Assembly (NCBI GenBank): GCA_963921795.1
Contig: OY997655.1
Location: forward strand, 9,728,054-9,792,053
Length of the DNA: 64,000 nt
Direction of reading: 5' to 3'
DNA from: Nannobrachium achirus
Taxonomy: Eukaryota > Chordata > Actinopteri > Myctophiformes > Myctophidae
A model generated the notes under the pieces. It was not told the DNA's origin. It worked only from the letters and a program-made list of their open reading frames with translations, and ran no database searches. The stretch's first letter is position 1; every line of letters begins with the position of its first letter. Positions 33,673-44,654 of this stretch are shown here, one piece after another. The position numbers and the translations under genes were made by a program.

Positions 33673-33989
33673 CTTTCAATCACCCCTCATCGTGTCAGAG
33701 CGTCGCGCGGTATGGATTACATACGGTGCGTGATGTAGATTTTTGATCTCTCTCTCTCTCGTTGCATGGGGGACGCCGGCCGGCCCGGGGTCTTTGTGTG
33801 ATGTTGTACAATGATCTGGTTGGAATTGAAAACAAACAATATGCCCCGTATAGCTATAAGCCCACCGAGGCTTAGCGCGGGTCACAGAAAGCAAGGGAAA
33901 ACACACACATGGATCGTAGGTAGATATCATTGAGCTGCTACTGCATAGCAAAGAGCTCTCAGTCTGAGAGGATGGGAAGCATTCACATG

Positions 33990-34343
33990 TAGACCTGTCA
34001 CAATTATTACATAATCGTCTAATCACAATTATTTGACATAATCGCAATTGTTTTTTTCATAATCGTCATAATCGTTTCCATGCTGAAAAATGTTTTCAAA
34101 CTTTTTTTTTAAATAGTGGAAAAGCTCAAGCTTGTAAATCGACTATTTCCACTTTTCCGTGTCATTTTTTAAGTATAAAGTTGTCTCTTTGTATATTTAG
34201 GTTATGTGTCATACAGTGATCTGCCATGTGCAACTTCAAAGCCTAAAAGCCAAACAGATAATTCTCAACGACAAAAACACAATTAAATTGTTAATCACAA
34301 TTATTTGAGTGACAATTAATCGCCATGTATCGTGACAGCCCTA
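33990..34343. mobile_element. hAT-like element, CACAATTATT type
   Basis: 354 bp with perfect 8-bp duplication TTCACATG (33982-33989 and 34344-34351). Ends TAGACCTGTCACAATTATT and CGTGACAGCCCTA. It contains a degenerate hairpin of the recurrent family at 34111-34160 (AAGCTTGTAAATCGACTATT). Confidence 0.8.
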
Positions 34344-34455
34344 TTCACATGTCCGGTCGTGATGAAACCAAAATATAGGTCGGGGGCGATATGACTTCAA
34401 ATCAACATCGCGGTCATCATTGCAAACATTCGCCTCGACCGCCAACAATGAACTA

Positions 34456-34545
34456 TTGTAAAGAAAATTGTGAAAAACAACAGCTTTACAAGCTCTACCG
34501 TCACAATGCGATGTGTTGTAAGCTTGTAGATCATTTTGTTATCGT
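34456..34545. repeat. degenerate hairpin of the recurrent family
   Basis: CAACAGCTTTACAAGCTC and TTGTAAGCTTGTAGATCATTTT can pair imperfectly. No enclosing element was recognised. Confidence 0.4.
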
Positions 34546-34731
34546 CTATGCCTGTGTCCAGACAACTGGCCCAGGTGCATCGTGCGTGCGTGAGTCTGTG
34601 TGTGTGCGTGCATGCGTGCGTGCTTGTGTGTGTTCTGGAATGTTTTGCAGGGTAGATTGCACCTGGACCAGACAGTCTGGAGTCTGGACAACAGGCTCAG
34701 ACCATAATGAATGGTCAGCCCCACACAGGTC

Positions 34732-35260
34732 CAGGGACGTGCTGGCCATTGGGAAAAGCGGGACAACTCCCGAACGGCCGGTCTAGGAAAAATATAAAAA
34801 TAAAATGGCGGCCTTCGTTCCATTTTGGGGGCTGGGCGGCCAACAAAATAAATCGTCACTGTCGGGCAGAAACCTCGTATCTCCAAGTTTCAAATTTGTA
34901 CATTTATTTCGCAAAGCAAGGCCCTGCTTCATCATACAAAGCTGTCGCACAAAAGTAGTGAAAACAGCAGATCTACAAGCACACAACGCCTCGCACCGCG
35001 AGGCGTTGTGTGCTTGTAGATCGGCTGTTTTCACTAGTTTAAATCATTTTTTTAAATGGTTTTGGACATACAAGGTTTCCACCCGACAATGACGAAATAT
35101 AACTCATATAATTGGCCCACTGGCTTGTCACTTGTCATGATCTGAAATGACACATCTTTGAGTAGCAGCAGCGCTATAGAGAGATCTCTCTCTATAGCGT
35201 GCAATGAGGGCCTCTCCAACTCGTTTTCCCAGGCTGAATCAGGGGCCCAGCACGTCCCTG
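34732..35260. mobile_element. hAT-like element, CAGGGACGTGCTGG type, copy b
   Basis: 529 bp, target duplication CACAGGTC and CACAGGGC (seven of eight). Carries a full CGTC-TIR MITE at about 34854-35090 with a near-perfect hairpin at 34956-35036, and a second palindrome GCTATAGAGAGATCTCTCTC at about 35170-35200. Confidence 0.8.
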
Positions 35261-35351
35261 CACAGGGCTGTGTTGCTGCAGCAGGGCTTAGAGGACAGAG
35301 CTGCTGAATGGGAGCAACAGAGGCTCCATCCAGAGTCCTGGCTCCTGCTAT

Positions 35352-35757
35352 CAGGGGCGTCACACCAAATGATGGGCCCCATGGGTACAGGGATTCACTG
35401 CGGGCCCCCCATGAATGTTAACTATTGAAAAATATCGTGAAAATGTGCGCAAGAAACCTATGTCAAGGACCCCCAAGATGATATGTATTTGGCCACGGAC
35501 CCCGATCTCAAAATATTTCGTTCCAGGGACCCCCAGAAGCAGAATTTGAGTTAGAAAAAAAATACATATATTCAAAGATTTGCGCACATTTTCACAACTT
35601 TTCAAAAATAGCAGATATACAAGCTCACAGCGCGGCACTCGGTGCCGCGCTGTGAGCTTGTATATCTGCTATTTTTCAATAGCTAAAGTTACTAGGGCCC
35701 CTCCACCTTGGGCCCCAGTAACTCAGTCCCACTTTCCTACCCCTTGTGACGCCCCTG
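35352..35757 (+). mobile_element. composite hAT-like element, one hairpin lost
   Basis: Ends CAGGGGCGTCACACC and GTGACGCCCCTG. Flanks CCTGCTAT and GCTGTTAT match at six of eight positions. The left hairpin is missing; the right one is at 35603-35681. Confidence 0.65.
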
Positions 35758-35879
35758 GCTGTTATCTGCCAGTTGGTCTTCCATTACTACTGTACGGCAC
35801 TGACACACAGCTGCTAGATAATCTGCCAGGATACTCTGTCTCTGTCTCTCTCTCTGTCTCGGTTTCTCTATATCTGTCA

Positions 35880-35882
35880 GCC

Positions 35883-35914
<32 letters not shown>
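35880..35914. repeat. (TCTG)n microsatellite
   Basis: About eight TCTG units next to CT-rich sequence. Confidence 0.85.
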
Positions 35915-35915
<1 letters not shown>

Positions 35916-35964
35916 TTCTCTCTCTGTCTCGCTCTCTCATATTTGCACTAAGCCATTTGAGAAC

Positions 35965-36141
35965 TGGATTCCTGGTTCAATTTCCATCTCTTCTTGGCTT
36001 GCATGCCCAGGTGTCCCTGAGAAATACACTGAACTGCATGGTTGCCTCTGCCGTCTATGTGTGAATGTGTGTGTGTGAATGAATGGGTGATGCACATGAA
36101 TAATGTAAAATGCTTTGGTTAAAGGCGCTAGAGAAATGCAG
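35965..36141 (+). mobile_element. SINE 3' part, unit A
   Basis: GGTGTCCCTGAGAAATACAC and the tail GTAAAATGCTTTGGTTAAAG with GGCGCTAGAGAAATGC match a fish SINE with LINE-like 3' end. Its duplicate is at 39278-39485, where a central part missing here is preserved. Confidence 0.6.
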
Positions 36142-36744
36142 ACGTTGAGATAAAATCAACCTGCAGGCAATGACAGGAGACAGTAGCGGGGAAATAGGAT
36201 GTAAGTTGGTTTGGATCAATTTGAATTGATTGTTTATGGACGAAGAAGAAGGGGGAAAAATGTGTTTAAGTGACTAGTAGGACATGAATGGTTATAGGTT
36301 TCATAATTTTGATGTTTCCATCTGTTTGCTGTTACAGTATATGAATACTATTTGCATTAAAACTCTGCACCTAAGTTCCTAGTGTCTTAAGGTACTCAGA
36401 AAAGTGCTATACTGTATAAACTCAAGAAATGATGTTAAGTTCTATGGCTTCATTTGCGTTAGCAAACGATACAGTAGCTAACAGGCTTCCTGACACCATG
36501 TGATGTGCTATTTATTCACTATAGTTCACATAATCTTAAAATGAAGAGGGCTTTTCCTGAGCAATTTACTCCACGTCTACGGTGGTGCGTCTGCAAAGGA
36601 AAACGACAATAACAACAACCATGTGACTGCCATTAAAAATCTTCACAGCCAGCATGTTATCTAGAAGGATGTTGCTGTAAACTCCTCAGCAGTGGATCAT
36701 TACTACTGTCTGCTGCAGCACTCACACACTGGTCTGCTGATGGT

Positions 36745-36970
36745 ATATTGTACATCATAGCTATAGGATCTGACTCCACACCTGCTGATAACATCTTGTA
36801 GCTACTGTAGTGACTATAGACATGCTGATGTAGATCATAGCTATAGGATCTGACTCCAGTAGTATCTGACTCCACACCTGCTGATAGCATCTTGTAGATC
36901 ATAGCTACTGTAGTGACTATAGACATGCTGATGTACATCATAGCTATAGGATCTGACTGCAGATATCATC
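36745..36970. repeat. 40-bp-type minisatellite, unit A, few copies
   Basis: About five irregular units with GCTGATGTAGATCATAGCTA and TAGGATCTGACTCCA. It is the unexpanded counterpart of 40321-41475. Confidence 0.75.
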
Positions 36971-36978
36971 GTGTAGAT

Positions 36979-37430
36979 CAGTGTTTCTCAATCTTTTTTG
37001 GCTTGAGTACCCCCTTTTGCAGATTTTTGAATCCAAGTACCCCCTTTACGCGACAACACATTTTCCCAACTGCAATTAAACCCATAACTAGCGGTATATG
37101 ATAACCCCCCTTTTCAAGAATATAACATCACAACAAATTAAAAAAGCGAGTGAGAGTTTCAACATTGTGGCCATAACATTTCAGTCCAGTTTTCATGTCA
37201 ATAACTTACATTCAAACACATACCAGTTGCCTGGTACCATGGAATTTGGGTTGGCAACTATCAGGCTCACAACAAGTTTCTGATTCAATTGTAGTTAATT
37301 ATTTAATTATGAATAATAGTATCATGATTTATACTTCTATTTTTCTTTTGGGGGGGCATTATCTTGAGTACCCCCTCCAGTACCTCCGCGTACCCCTAGG
37401 GGTACACGTACCCCCATTTGAGAAACACTG
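36979..37430. mobile_element. hAT-like element, CAGTGTTTCTCAA type
   Basis: 452 bp with perfect 8-bp duplication GTGTAGAT (36971-36978 and 37431-37438). Ends CAGTGTTTCTCAAT and ATTTGAGAAACACTG. The interior has repeated GAGTACCCCC. It inserted into the minisatellite of unit A and is absent from unit B. Confidence 0.9.
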
Positions 37431-37497
37431 GTGTAGATCATGGCTAGTATAGGATCTGACTCCAGACCTGCTGATGATCTTGTAGATCACTGGTTCC

Positions 37498-37797
37498 CAA
37501 TCACTGGCTCGGGGCCCATTTGTGGGTCGCTGATTTTTAAGGGTTTTTGTTTCCTACATTTTGTTTTAAAATATAATTATTTAAAAAAAAAAAAAAATTG
37601 CCAGAAAAGCAAAGCAAAAAACAAATTCAATGATTGTTTTCTTCAATCAAAAACTAGTGAAAAATCTACAAGCTCACAACGTGGCGCGAAGTGATGCGTT
37701 GTGTGCTTGTAGATCTGCTTATTTTCACTAGTTTTGGTCCCAGGCTCACGTCTTTTTTTTGGGGGTCTCGACCTGAAAAGCTTTGAAACCAGCACTG
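37498..37797. mobile_element. hAT-like element, CACTGGTTCCCAA type, unit A
   Basis: Target duplication TTGTAGAT and CTGTAGAT (seven of eight). It holds a hairpin (37651-37732) with outer stem CTAGTGAAAA and TTTTCACTAG. The duplicate in unit B is at 41479-41807. Confidence 0.8.
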
Positions 37798-37823
37798 CTG
37801 TAGATCATAGCTACAGTATATGG

Positions 37824-38157
37824 CTGTGGTTCTCAACCTTTTTAGGCCGCGACCCCCAAAACAATCATACTTTAACTGGGGACCCCCTCCCTGACGAGCA
37901 CTAAGAGTTGAGGCATTACATTTTGTATGACACGGTTCTATTGTGAAAATAGCAGATCTACATGCTCACAACGTATGTAGATCTGCTATTTTCGCAATTT
38001 CTGCCTCTAATATTTGACAATTTGGCCAATATTTAATTTGTAATTTTAGAAATGTGCAGATACCCTCCATACACTTATGGTTGAGTGAGAAAACAATGTT
38101 GCACATTAAGTTAATCATCTGGGGAACCTCACCCGACCCACAGGTTGAGAACCGCTG
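37824..38157. mobile_element. hAT-like element, CAGTGGTTCTCAACC type, unit A
   Basis: 334 bp with perfect 8-bp duplication GTATATGG (37816-37823 and 38158-38165). The hairpin at 37939-37998 has outer stem ATTGTGAAAA. Reference copy for fragments at 1-111, 6932, 16886 and 41834. Confidence 0.9.
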
Positions 38158-38509
38158 GTATATGGATCTGTCTCCACACCCGCTGATAACATCTCACAGA
38201 TCATAGCTACAGAATGACTCCAGACTGGTGGACGTACTGTACGGTATATCCAGTCATTAATCGATGCTGTCTTAGCCAGACAGTGGGATTAGTATATAGA
38301 ATGATAGCAGATTTACAGTAGGGGAGATATCCTCCTGAGTCTTGACCTACAGTATGAGAACACATGTCTCCTCAGGCTACTAATACTTCAGCCAGACAAT
38401 ACAGGGTGACTTACAGTAGTTTAAGGGTCAGAGTGCAGCCAGGGGTCACGGGGGGGTTGATGATGAAACACATGTAGGAACAGAACATGAGAGACATGAA
38501 CAACACAAT

Positions 38510-39073
38510 CAGGGGTGTCGCAGCAAACTCTGGGCCCCGGGTACAAGGATTCACTGTGGGGGGCCCCCTGTGCTTTAACTATTGAAAAATAGCAGATCTA
38601 CAAGCTCACAGCGCGGCACCGAGTGCCGCGCTGCGAGCTTGTAGATCTGCTATTTTTTGAAAAATCATGAAAATCTTTGAATATTTCAAATCCTTCTAAG
38701 GGTTTTTTGAAAAATCTAAGTTTCGATGTCAGTGGAGAGCTCAAACCTTTTCATGTGAAGGACCCCCAAAATGATATTTATTTGGCCACGGACCCCCATC
38801 TCAAAATATTTAGTTCCAGGGACCACCCCCAGAAGCAAAATTTGAGTTACAAATGTTCGCTTAAAAAAATACATATATTCAAAGATTTGCACACATTTTC
38901 ACGACTTTTCAAAAATAGCAGATCTACAAGCTCGCAGCGCGGCACTCGTGCCGCGCTGTGAGCTTGTATATCTGCTATTTTTCAATAGCTAAAGTATAAA
39001 ATAATTAAGGCCCCTCCACCACCTTGGGCCCTAGTAACTCAGTCCCACTTTCATACCCCTTGTGACGCCCCTG
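38510..39073 (+). mobile_element. composite hAT-like element, unit A, reference copy
   Basis: 564 bp with perfect 8-bp duplication AACACAAT (38502-38509 and 39074-39081). Ends CAGGGGTGTCGCAGC and GTGACGCCCCTG. Hairpins at 38581-38660 and 38908-38984 lie in inverted orientation around a GGACCCCC-rich core. Confidence 0.9.
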
Positions 39074-39151
39074 AACACAATGACCTGACTCAGAGGCGGA
39101 TTAGCACCCCGGAGAGCCCCCGGGCACCGCCGAGCTGGGGACGTCCCCCCA

Positions 39152-39160
<9 letters not shown>

Positions 39161-39187
<27 letters not shown>

Positions 39188-39211
39188 GCACACACACACT
39201 ACACACACACA

Positions 39212-39273
<62 letters not shown>
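39161..39273. repeat. (CA)n microsatellite, unit A end
   Basis: CA repeat with a few interruptions, lying at the unit A/unit B junction. Confidence 0.95.
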
Positions 39274-39277
<4 letters not shown>

Positions 39278-39889
39278 TGGATTCCTGGTTCAATTTCCAT
39301 CTCTTCATGGCTTGCATGTCCAGGTGTCCCTGAGAAATACACTGAACCCCAAACTGCTCCGATGAGCAGGTTGGTGTTGGGGCCCTGCACGGTTGCCTCT
39401 GCCGTCTATGTGTGAATGTGTGTGAATGAATGGGTGATGCACATGAATAATGTAAAATGCTTTGGTTAAAGGCGCTAGAGAAATGCAGACATTGAGATAA
39501 AATCAACCTGCAGGAGACCGTAGACGGGGAAATAGGATGGACGTCTAAGTTGGTTTGGATCAATTTGAATTGATTGTTTATGGACGAAGAAGAAGGGGAG
39601 AAACGTGTTTAAAAACTGTAGGACATGAATGGTTATAAGTTTTATCATTTTTATGTTTCCATGTTACTGTATCTGTAGGCCATTATATGAATACTACTGT
39701 ATTTGCATTAAAACTCCCCACCTACAAGTCAAGTTCCCAGCGTCTTAGGGTACTCAGAAAAGTGCTATACTGTATAAATTCAAGAAATTATGTTAAATTC
39801 CATGGCTTCATTTGTGTCAACAAACGATACAGTAGCTAACAGGCTTCCTGACACCATGTGATGTGCTACTTCTATTTGGGGGTGGCCAT

Positions 39890-40110
39890 AGCTGAATGGT
39901 TAGGGAGCCTGCCTGGGGAACCAGTTCCCCTGGTTGTCCCTGGTTCGATTCCCGGCCAGGATAGCAATGTCGATGTGTGTCCCTGAGCAAGACTCTTAAC
40001 CCCTAATTGTTCATGCACTCCTTGTGGGCTGCGAAGCAGCTGGATTGGGCTGCAAATACTGAATTTCCCTCGCGGGAGGAGTAGGTAACTATTATTATTT
40101 ATTATTATTA
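39890..40110 (+). mobile_element. tRNA-derived SINE, unit B only
   Basis: Head GTGGCCATAGCTGAATGGTT, B box GGTTCGATTCCCG, body ending in (ATT)n. Unit A has the empty site (GTGCTATTTATTCAC at about 36507-36521), so insertion followed the duplication or was lost from A. Confidence 0.8.
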
Positions 40111-40320
40111 CTTATTCACTATAGTTCACATAATCTTAAAATGAAGAGGGCTTTTCCAGAGCAATTTACTCCACGTCTTGGTGGTGCGTCTGCAAAAGGA
40201 AAACGACACTAACAACAACCATTTGACAATGACACTTTACAGCATGTTATCTAGAAGGATGTTGCTGTAAACTCCTCAGCAGTGATCATTACTACTGTCT
40301 TGCTGCAGCACTCACACACT

Positions 40321-41475
40321 GGTCCAAGATGGTACATCATAGCTATAGGATCTGACTCCACACCTGCTGATATCATCATGTAGATCATAGCTACAGTATC
40401 GGATCTGACTCCAGACATGCTGATATAGATCATAGCTAATAGGATCTGACTCCAGACCTGCTGATGTAGATCAGAGCTATAGGATCTGACTCTAGACCTA
40501 CTGATGTAGATCATAGCTATAGGATCTGACTCTAGACCTGCTGATGTAGATCATAGCTATAGGATCTGACTCTAGACCTGCTGATGTAGATCATAGCTAT
40601 AGGATCTGACTCTAGACCTGCTGATGTAGATCATAGCTATAGGATCTGACTCTAGACCTGCTGATGTAGATCATAGCTATAGGATCTGACTCTAGACCTG
40701 CTGATGTAGATCATAGCTAATAGGATCTGACTCTAGACCTGCTGATATAGATCATAGCTATAGGATCTGACTCTAGACCTGCTGATGTAGATCATAGCTA
40801 TAGGATCTGACTCTAGACCTGCTGATGTAGATCATAGCTATAGGATCTGACTCTAGATCTGCTGATGTAGATCAGAGCTATAGGATCTGACTTTAGACCT
40901 GCTGATGTAGATCAGAGCTATAGGATCTGACTCTAGACCTGCTGATGTAGATCAGAGCTATAGGATCTGACTCCACACATGCTGATGTAGATCAGAGCTA
41001 TAGGATCTGACTCCACACATGCTGATGTAGATCAGAGCTATAGGATCTGACTCCACACCAGCTGATGTAGATCATAGCTATAGGATCTGACTCCAGACAT
41101 GCTGATGTAGATCAGAGCTATAGGATCTGACTCCACACCAGCTGATGTAGATCATAGCTATAGGATCTGACTCCAGACATGCTGATGTAGATCAGAGCTA
41201 TAGGATCTGACTCCACACATGCTGATGTAGATCAGAGCTATAGGATCTGACTCCAGACATGCTGATGTAGATCAGAGCTATAGGATCTGACTCCAGACAT
41301 GCTGATGTAGATCAGAGCTATAGGATCTGACTCCACACATGCTGATGTAGATCAGAGCTATAGGATCTGACTCCACACATGCTGATGTAGATCAGAGCTA
41401 TAGGATCTGACTCCACACATGCTGATGTAGATCAGAGCTATAGGATCTGACTCCACACCTGCTGATAATCTTGTA
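40321..41475. repeat. 40-bp minisatellite, about 28 copies, unit B
   Basis: Unit GCTGATGTAGATCATAGCTA plus TAGGATCTGACTCTAGACCT. Two sub-blocks exist: the left one has CATAGC with CTCTAGACCT, the right one CAGAGC with CTCCACACAT. Unit A has only about five units, so this array expanded after duplication. Confidence 0.95.
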
Positions 41476-41478
41476 GAT

Positions 41479-41807
41479 CACTGGTTCCCAAACACTGGGT
41501 CGGGAGCCATTTGTGGGTCGCTGATTTTTAAGGGTTTTTGTTTTGCTACATTTTGTTTTAAAATATAATTATTTCAAAACATTGTCAAAAAATATTGCCA
41601 GAAAAGCAAAGCAAAAAACAAATTCAATTATTGTTTTCTTCCAGTAAACTCACGAAGAAATCAAAAACTAGTGAAAAATCTACACGCTCACAACGTGGCA
41701 CGAAGCGATGTGCGCTTGTAGATCTGCTTATTTTCAGTAGTTTTGGTCCCAGGCGAAAGTCTTTTTTTTGGGGGGTCTCAATCTGAAAAGCTTGGGAACC
41801 AGCACTG
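41479..41807. mobile_element. hAT-like element, CACTGGTTCCCAA type, unit B
   Basis: Duplicate of 37498-37797 with flanks TTGTAGAT and CTGTAGAT. Hairpin at 41668-41740, more diverged. Confidence 0.8.
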
Positions 41808-41833
41808 CTGTAGATGATAGCTACAGTATATGG

Positions 41834-42189
41834 CTGTGGTTCTCAACCTTTTCAGACCACGACCCCCAAAATAATACTTTAACTGGGGAGCCCCCCACCC
41901 TGACGAGCACTAAGAGTTGAGGCATTACATTTCGTATAACACGGTTCTATTGTGAAAATAGCAGATCTACATGCTCAAAGCGAGGCGTTGTGAGCATGTA
42001 GAATTTCTGCCTCTAATATTGACAATTTGAATTTGGCCAATGTTTAATTTGTCATTTTAGAAATGTGCAGATACCCTCCATACACTTTAACGTTATGTTG
42101 GTTTGTTCACTGTTGAGTCAGAAAACAACGTTGCACATTAAGTTAATCATCTCGGGAACCTCCCCCGAACCACAGGTTGAGAACCACTG
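41834..42189. mobile_element. hAT-like element, CAGTGGTTCTCAACC type, unit B
   Basis: Duplicate of 37824-38157 with GTATATGG on both sides. The hairpin (41949-42001) has lost its right outer arm. Confidence 0.8.
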
Positions 42190-42529
42190 GTATATGGATC
42201 TGTCTCCACACCCGCTGATAACATCTCACAGATCATAGCCACAGAATGACTCCAGACTGGTGGACGTACAGTATGGTATATCCAGTCATTAATCGATGCT
42301 GTCTTAGGATTAGTATATAGAATGATAGGAGATTTACAGTAGGGGAGATATCCTCCTGAGTCTTGACCTACAGTATGGAACACATGTCTCCTCAGGCTAC
42401 TAATACTTCAGCCAGACAATGGAGGGTGACTTACAGTAGTTTAAGGGTCAGAGTGCAGCCAGGGGTCATGGGGGGGTTGATGATGAAACACATGTAGGAA
42501 CAGAACATGAGAGACATGAACAACACAAT

Positions 42530-43060
42530 CAGGGGTGTCGCACCAAATTCTGGGCCCCGGGTACAAGGATTCACTGCGGGGGCCCCCGTGCTTTAACTAT
42601 TGAAAAATAGCAGATATACAAGCTCACAGCGCGGCACCGAGTGCCGCGCTGCGAGCTTGTAGATCTGCTATTTTTGACAAAATCATGAAAATCTTTGAAT
42701 ATTTCAAATCCTTCTAAGGTTTTTTTTTTTTAAATCTATGTTTCGATGTCAGTGGAGCTCAAACTTTTTCATTGAAGGACCCCCAAAATGATATGAATTT
42801 GGCCACGGACCCCCATCTCAAAATATTTCGTTCCAGGGACCCCCAGAAGCAAGTTACAAATGTTCGCTTAAAAAATACATATATTCAAAGATTTGCACAC
42901 ATTTTCACGACTTTTTAAAAATAGCAGATCTACAAGCTCGCAGCTTGAGCTTGTATATCTGCTATTTTTCAATAGCCAAAGTATAAAATAATTAAGGCCC
43001 CTCCACCACCTTGGGCCCTAGTAACTCAGTCCCACTTTCCTACCCCTTGTGACGCCCCTG
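42530..43060 (+). mobile_element. composite hAT-like element, unit B
   Basis: Duplicate of 38510-39073 with AACACAAT on both sides. The second hairpin (42915-42975) has lost its inner stem but keeps the outer arms. Confidence 0.85.
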
Positions 43061-43139
43061 AACACAATGACCTGACTCAGAGGCGGATTAGCACCCCGGA
43101 GAGCTCCCGGGCACCGCCGAGCTGGGGACGTCCCCCCAC

Positions 43140-43166
43140 CACACACACTACGCACACACACACACA

Positions 43167-43245
<79 letters not shown>
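43140..43245. repeat. (CA)n/(CGCA)n microsatellite, unit B end
   Basis: CA and GCAC repeats; frames through it are artefacts. Confidence 0.9.
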
Positions 43246-43257
43246 TACACAGCTCAG

Positions 43258-43820
43258 CCATGATTAAACCCCACTTTCATTATTTTTGAGCTTCCAGTCA
43301 GACTGGTGAACCAAATCCAGACCATCATCATCATACGACTATTGCTCAAAAAGTCCATTTGAGATTGGCATCCATGTACTGTAGGCTATGCCAACAATTC
43401 TTGCTATCTCTGCTATTTAAAAAAAATCCAGAACATTTGTTTCTATGATCAGTGGTGCTCAAACTGTTTAATGTCAAGGACCCCCAGAATTATATGTATT
43501 TGACCGCGGACCCCCGTCTCAAAATATTTTGTTCCAGGGACCCCCCAGAAGCAAAGACTTTAGTTAAAAATGTTTGCTTTAAATATATATATTCAAAGAT
43601 TTGCATACATTTCAACGTAAAAAAAAAAATAGCAGATCTACAAGCTCATAGCGGGGCACTTATCTGCTATTATTGAATGAAAATAAAAGGTTAAAGTGAT
43701 TTCGTGACACAGATGTGCTCCCATTGTTAACAGGTTAAACCCCACTTTCATTATTTTTGAGCTCCCAGTCAGATTGGTGAATCCAAATCCAGACCACCAT
43801 CACACAACTATTGCAGTCCA
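43258..43820. repeat. 85-bp direct repeats flanking a TTAA element remnant
   Basis: AAACCCCACTTTCATTATTT with its downstream 60 bp occurs at 43258-43345 and again at 43733-43820. Between them (about 43405-43726) is a core-type element with a reduced hairpin at 43621-43675, ending near TTAA at 43727-43730. Confidence 0.65.
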
Positions 43821-43851
43821 GCTAAGAATGGAGTCTATGGCTATGTATGCC

Positions 43852-44254
43852 TAGGGGCGTCACGGGGGGGCTCACAGCCGCACTGCGAGCTTGTAGATCT
43901 GCCATTTTTGGAAAGTCGTGAAAATGTGTGCGAATCTTTGAATATAATGTATTTTTTAGCATAGGCCTAACTCAAATTTAGCTTCTGGGGGGTCCCTGGA
44001 ACGAAATATCTTGAGATGGGGGTCCGTGGCCAAATACATATCATTCTGGGGGTCCCTCACATGAAAAGGTTTGAGCACCACTGACATAGAAACATAGGTT
44101 TGAAATATTCAAAGACTTCAAAAACTTCAAAAATAACAAATCTACAAGCTTGCAGTGGCTGTTATATCTGCTATTTTTCAATAGTTAAAGCTTTCATGGG
44201 GGGCCCACAGTGAATCCTTGTACCTAGGGCCCAGAATGTTGTGTGACACCCCTG
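43852..44254 (-). mobile_element. composite hAT-like element with decayed hairpins
   Basis: Perfect 8-bp duplication TGTATGCC (43844-43851 and 44255-44262). Ends TAGGGGCGTCACGG and GTGTGACACCCCTG. Hairpin remnants at 43870-43910 and 44127-44181. Confidence 0.8.
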
Positions 44255-44654
44255 TGTATGCCAACACATTCAATACAGACAGTCCTGTATTCAGTTTCGT
44301 AGACCAAATGACATTTCTTCTCTCGCGAGGTAAACCATGGTTTCATCCTGAACAATTCTATGGCTGCCAAACAATAATGCAAAGATACTAACGCAACACA
44401 GGGAAAAGGGCTTACAACTAATAGTAACCGACATACATATTCAAATTGGCTTAATTAGAAATAGAATTTTAATGATGTTGACTGACCTTAGTGTAATTGC
44501 AACTCCATCTTGTACTGTATACAACACATTCACTCGCTCAGCAGCAGTCGCCACTTTACCAGCCTTATTAGCAATAAAAGGATCAAATATTTGTCTATCT
44601 AATATTATCGTTTTATGTTTACATTTATTATAATATTATAATTATAATATATTT

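Larger units (their letters stand above)
35965..39277. repeat. tandem duplication, unit A (about 3.3 kb)
   Basis: From TGGATTCCTGGTTCAATTTCC to a (CA)n tract the order of sequences is repeated in unit B (39278-43245): SINE tail, unique block, 40-bp minisatellite, three hAT elements, composite hAT element, GC-rich block, (CA)n. The transposon insertions shared at identical sites show they predate the duplication. Confidence 0.85.
39278..43245. repeat. tandem duplication, unit B (about 4.0 kb)
   Basis: Second copy of 35965-39277. It differs by an added SINE (about 39890-40110), a strongly expanded minisatellite and absence of the 452-bp hAT element. Confidence 0.85.
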
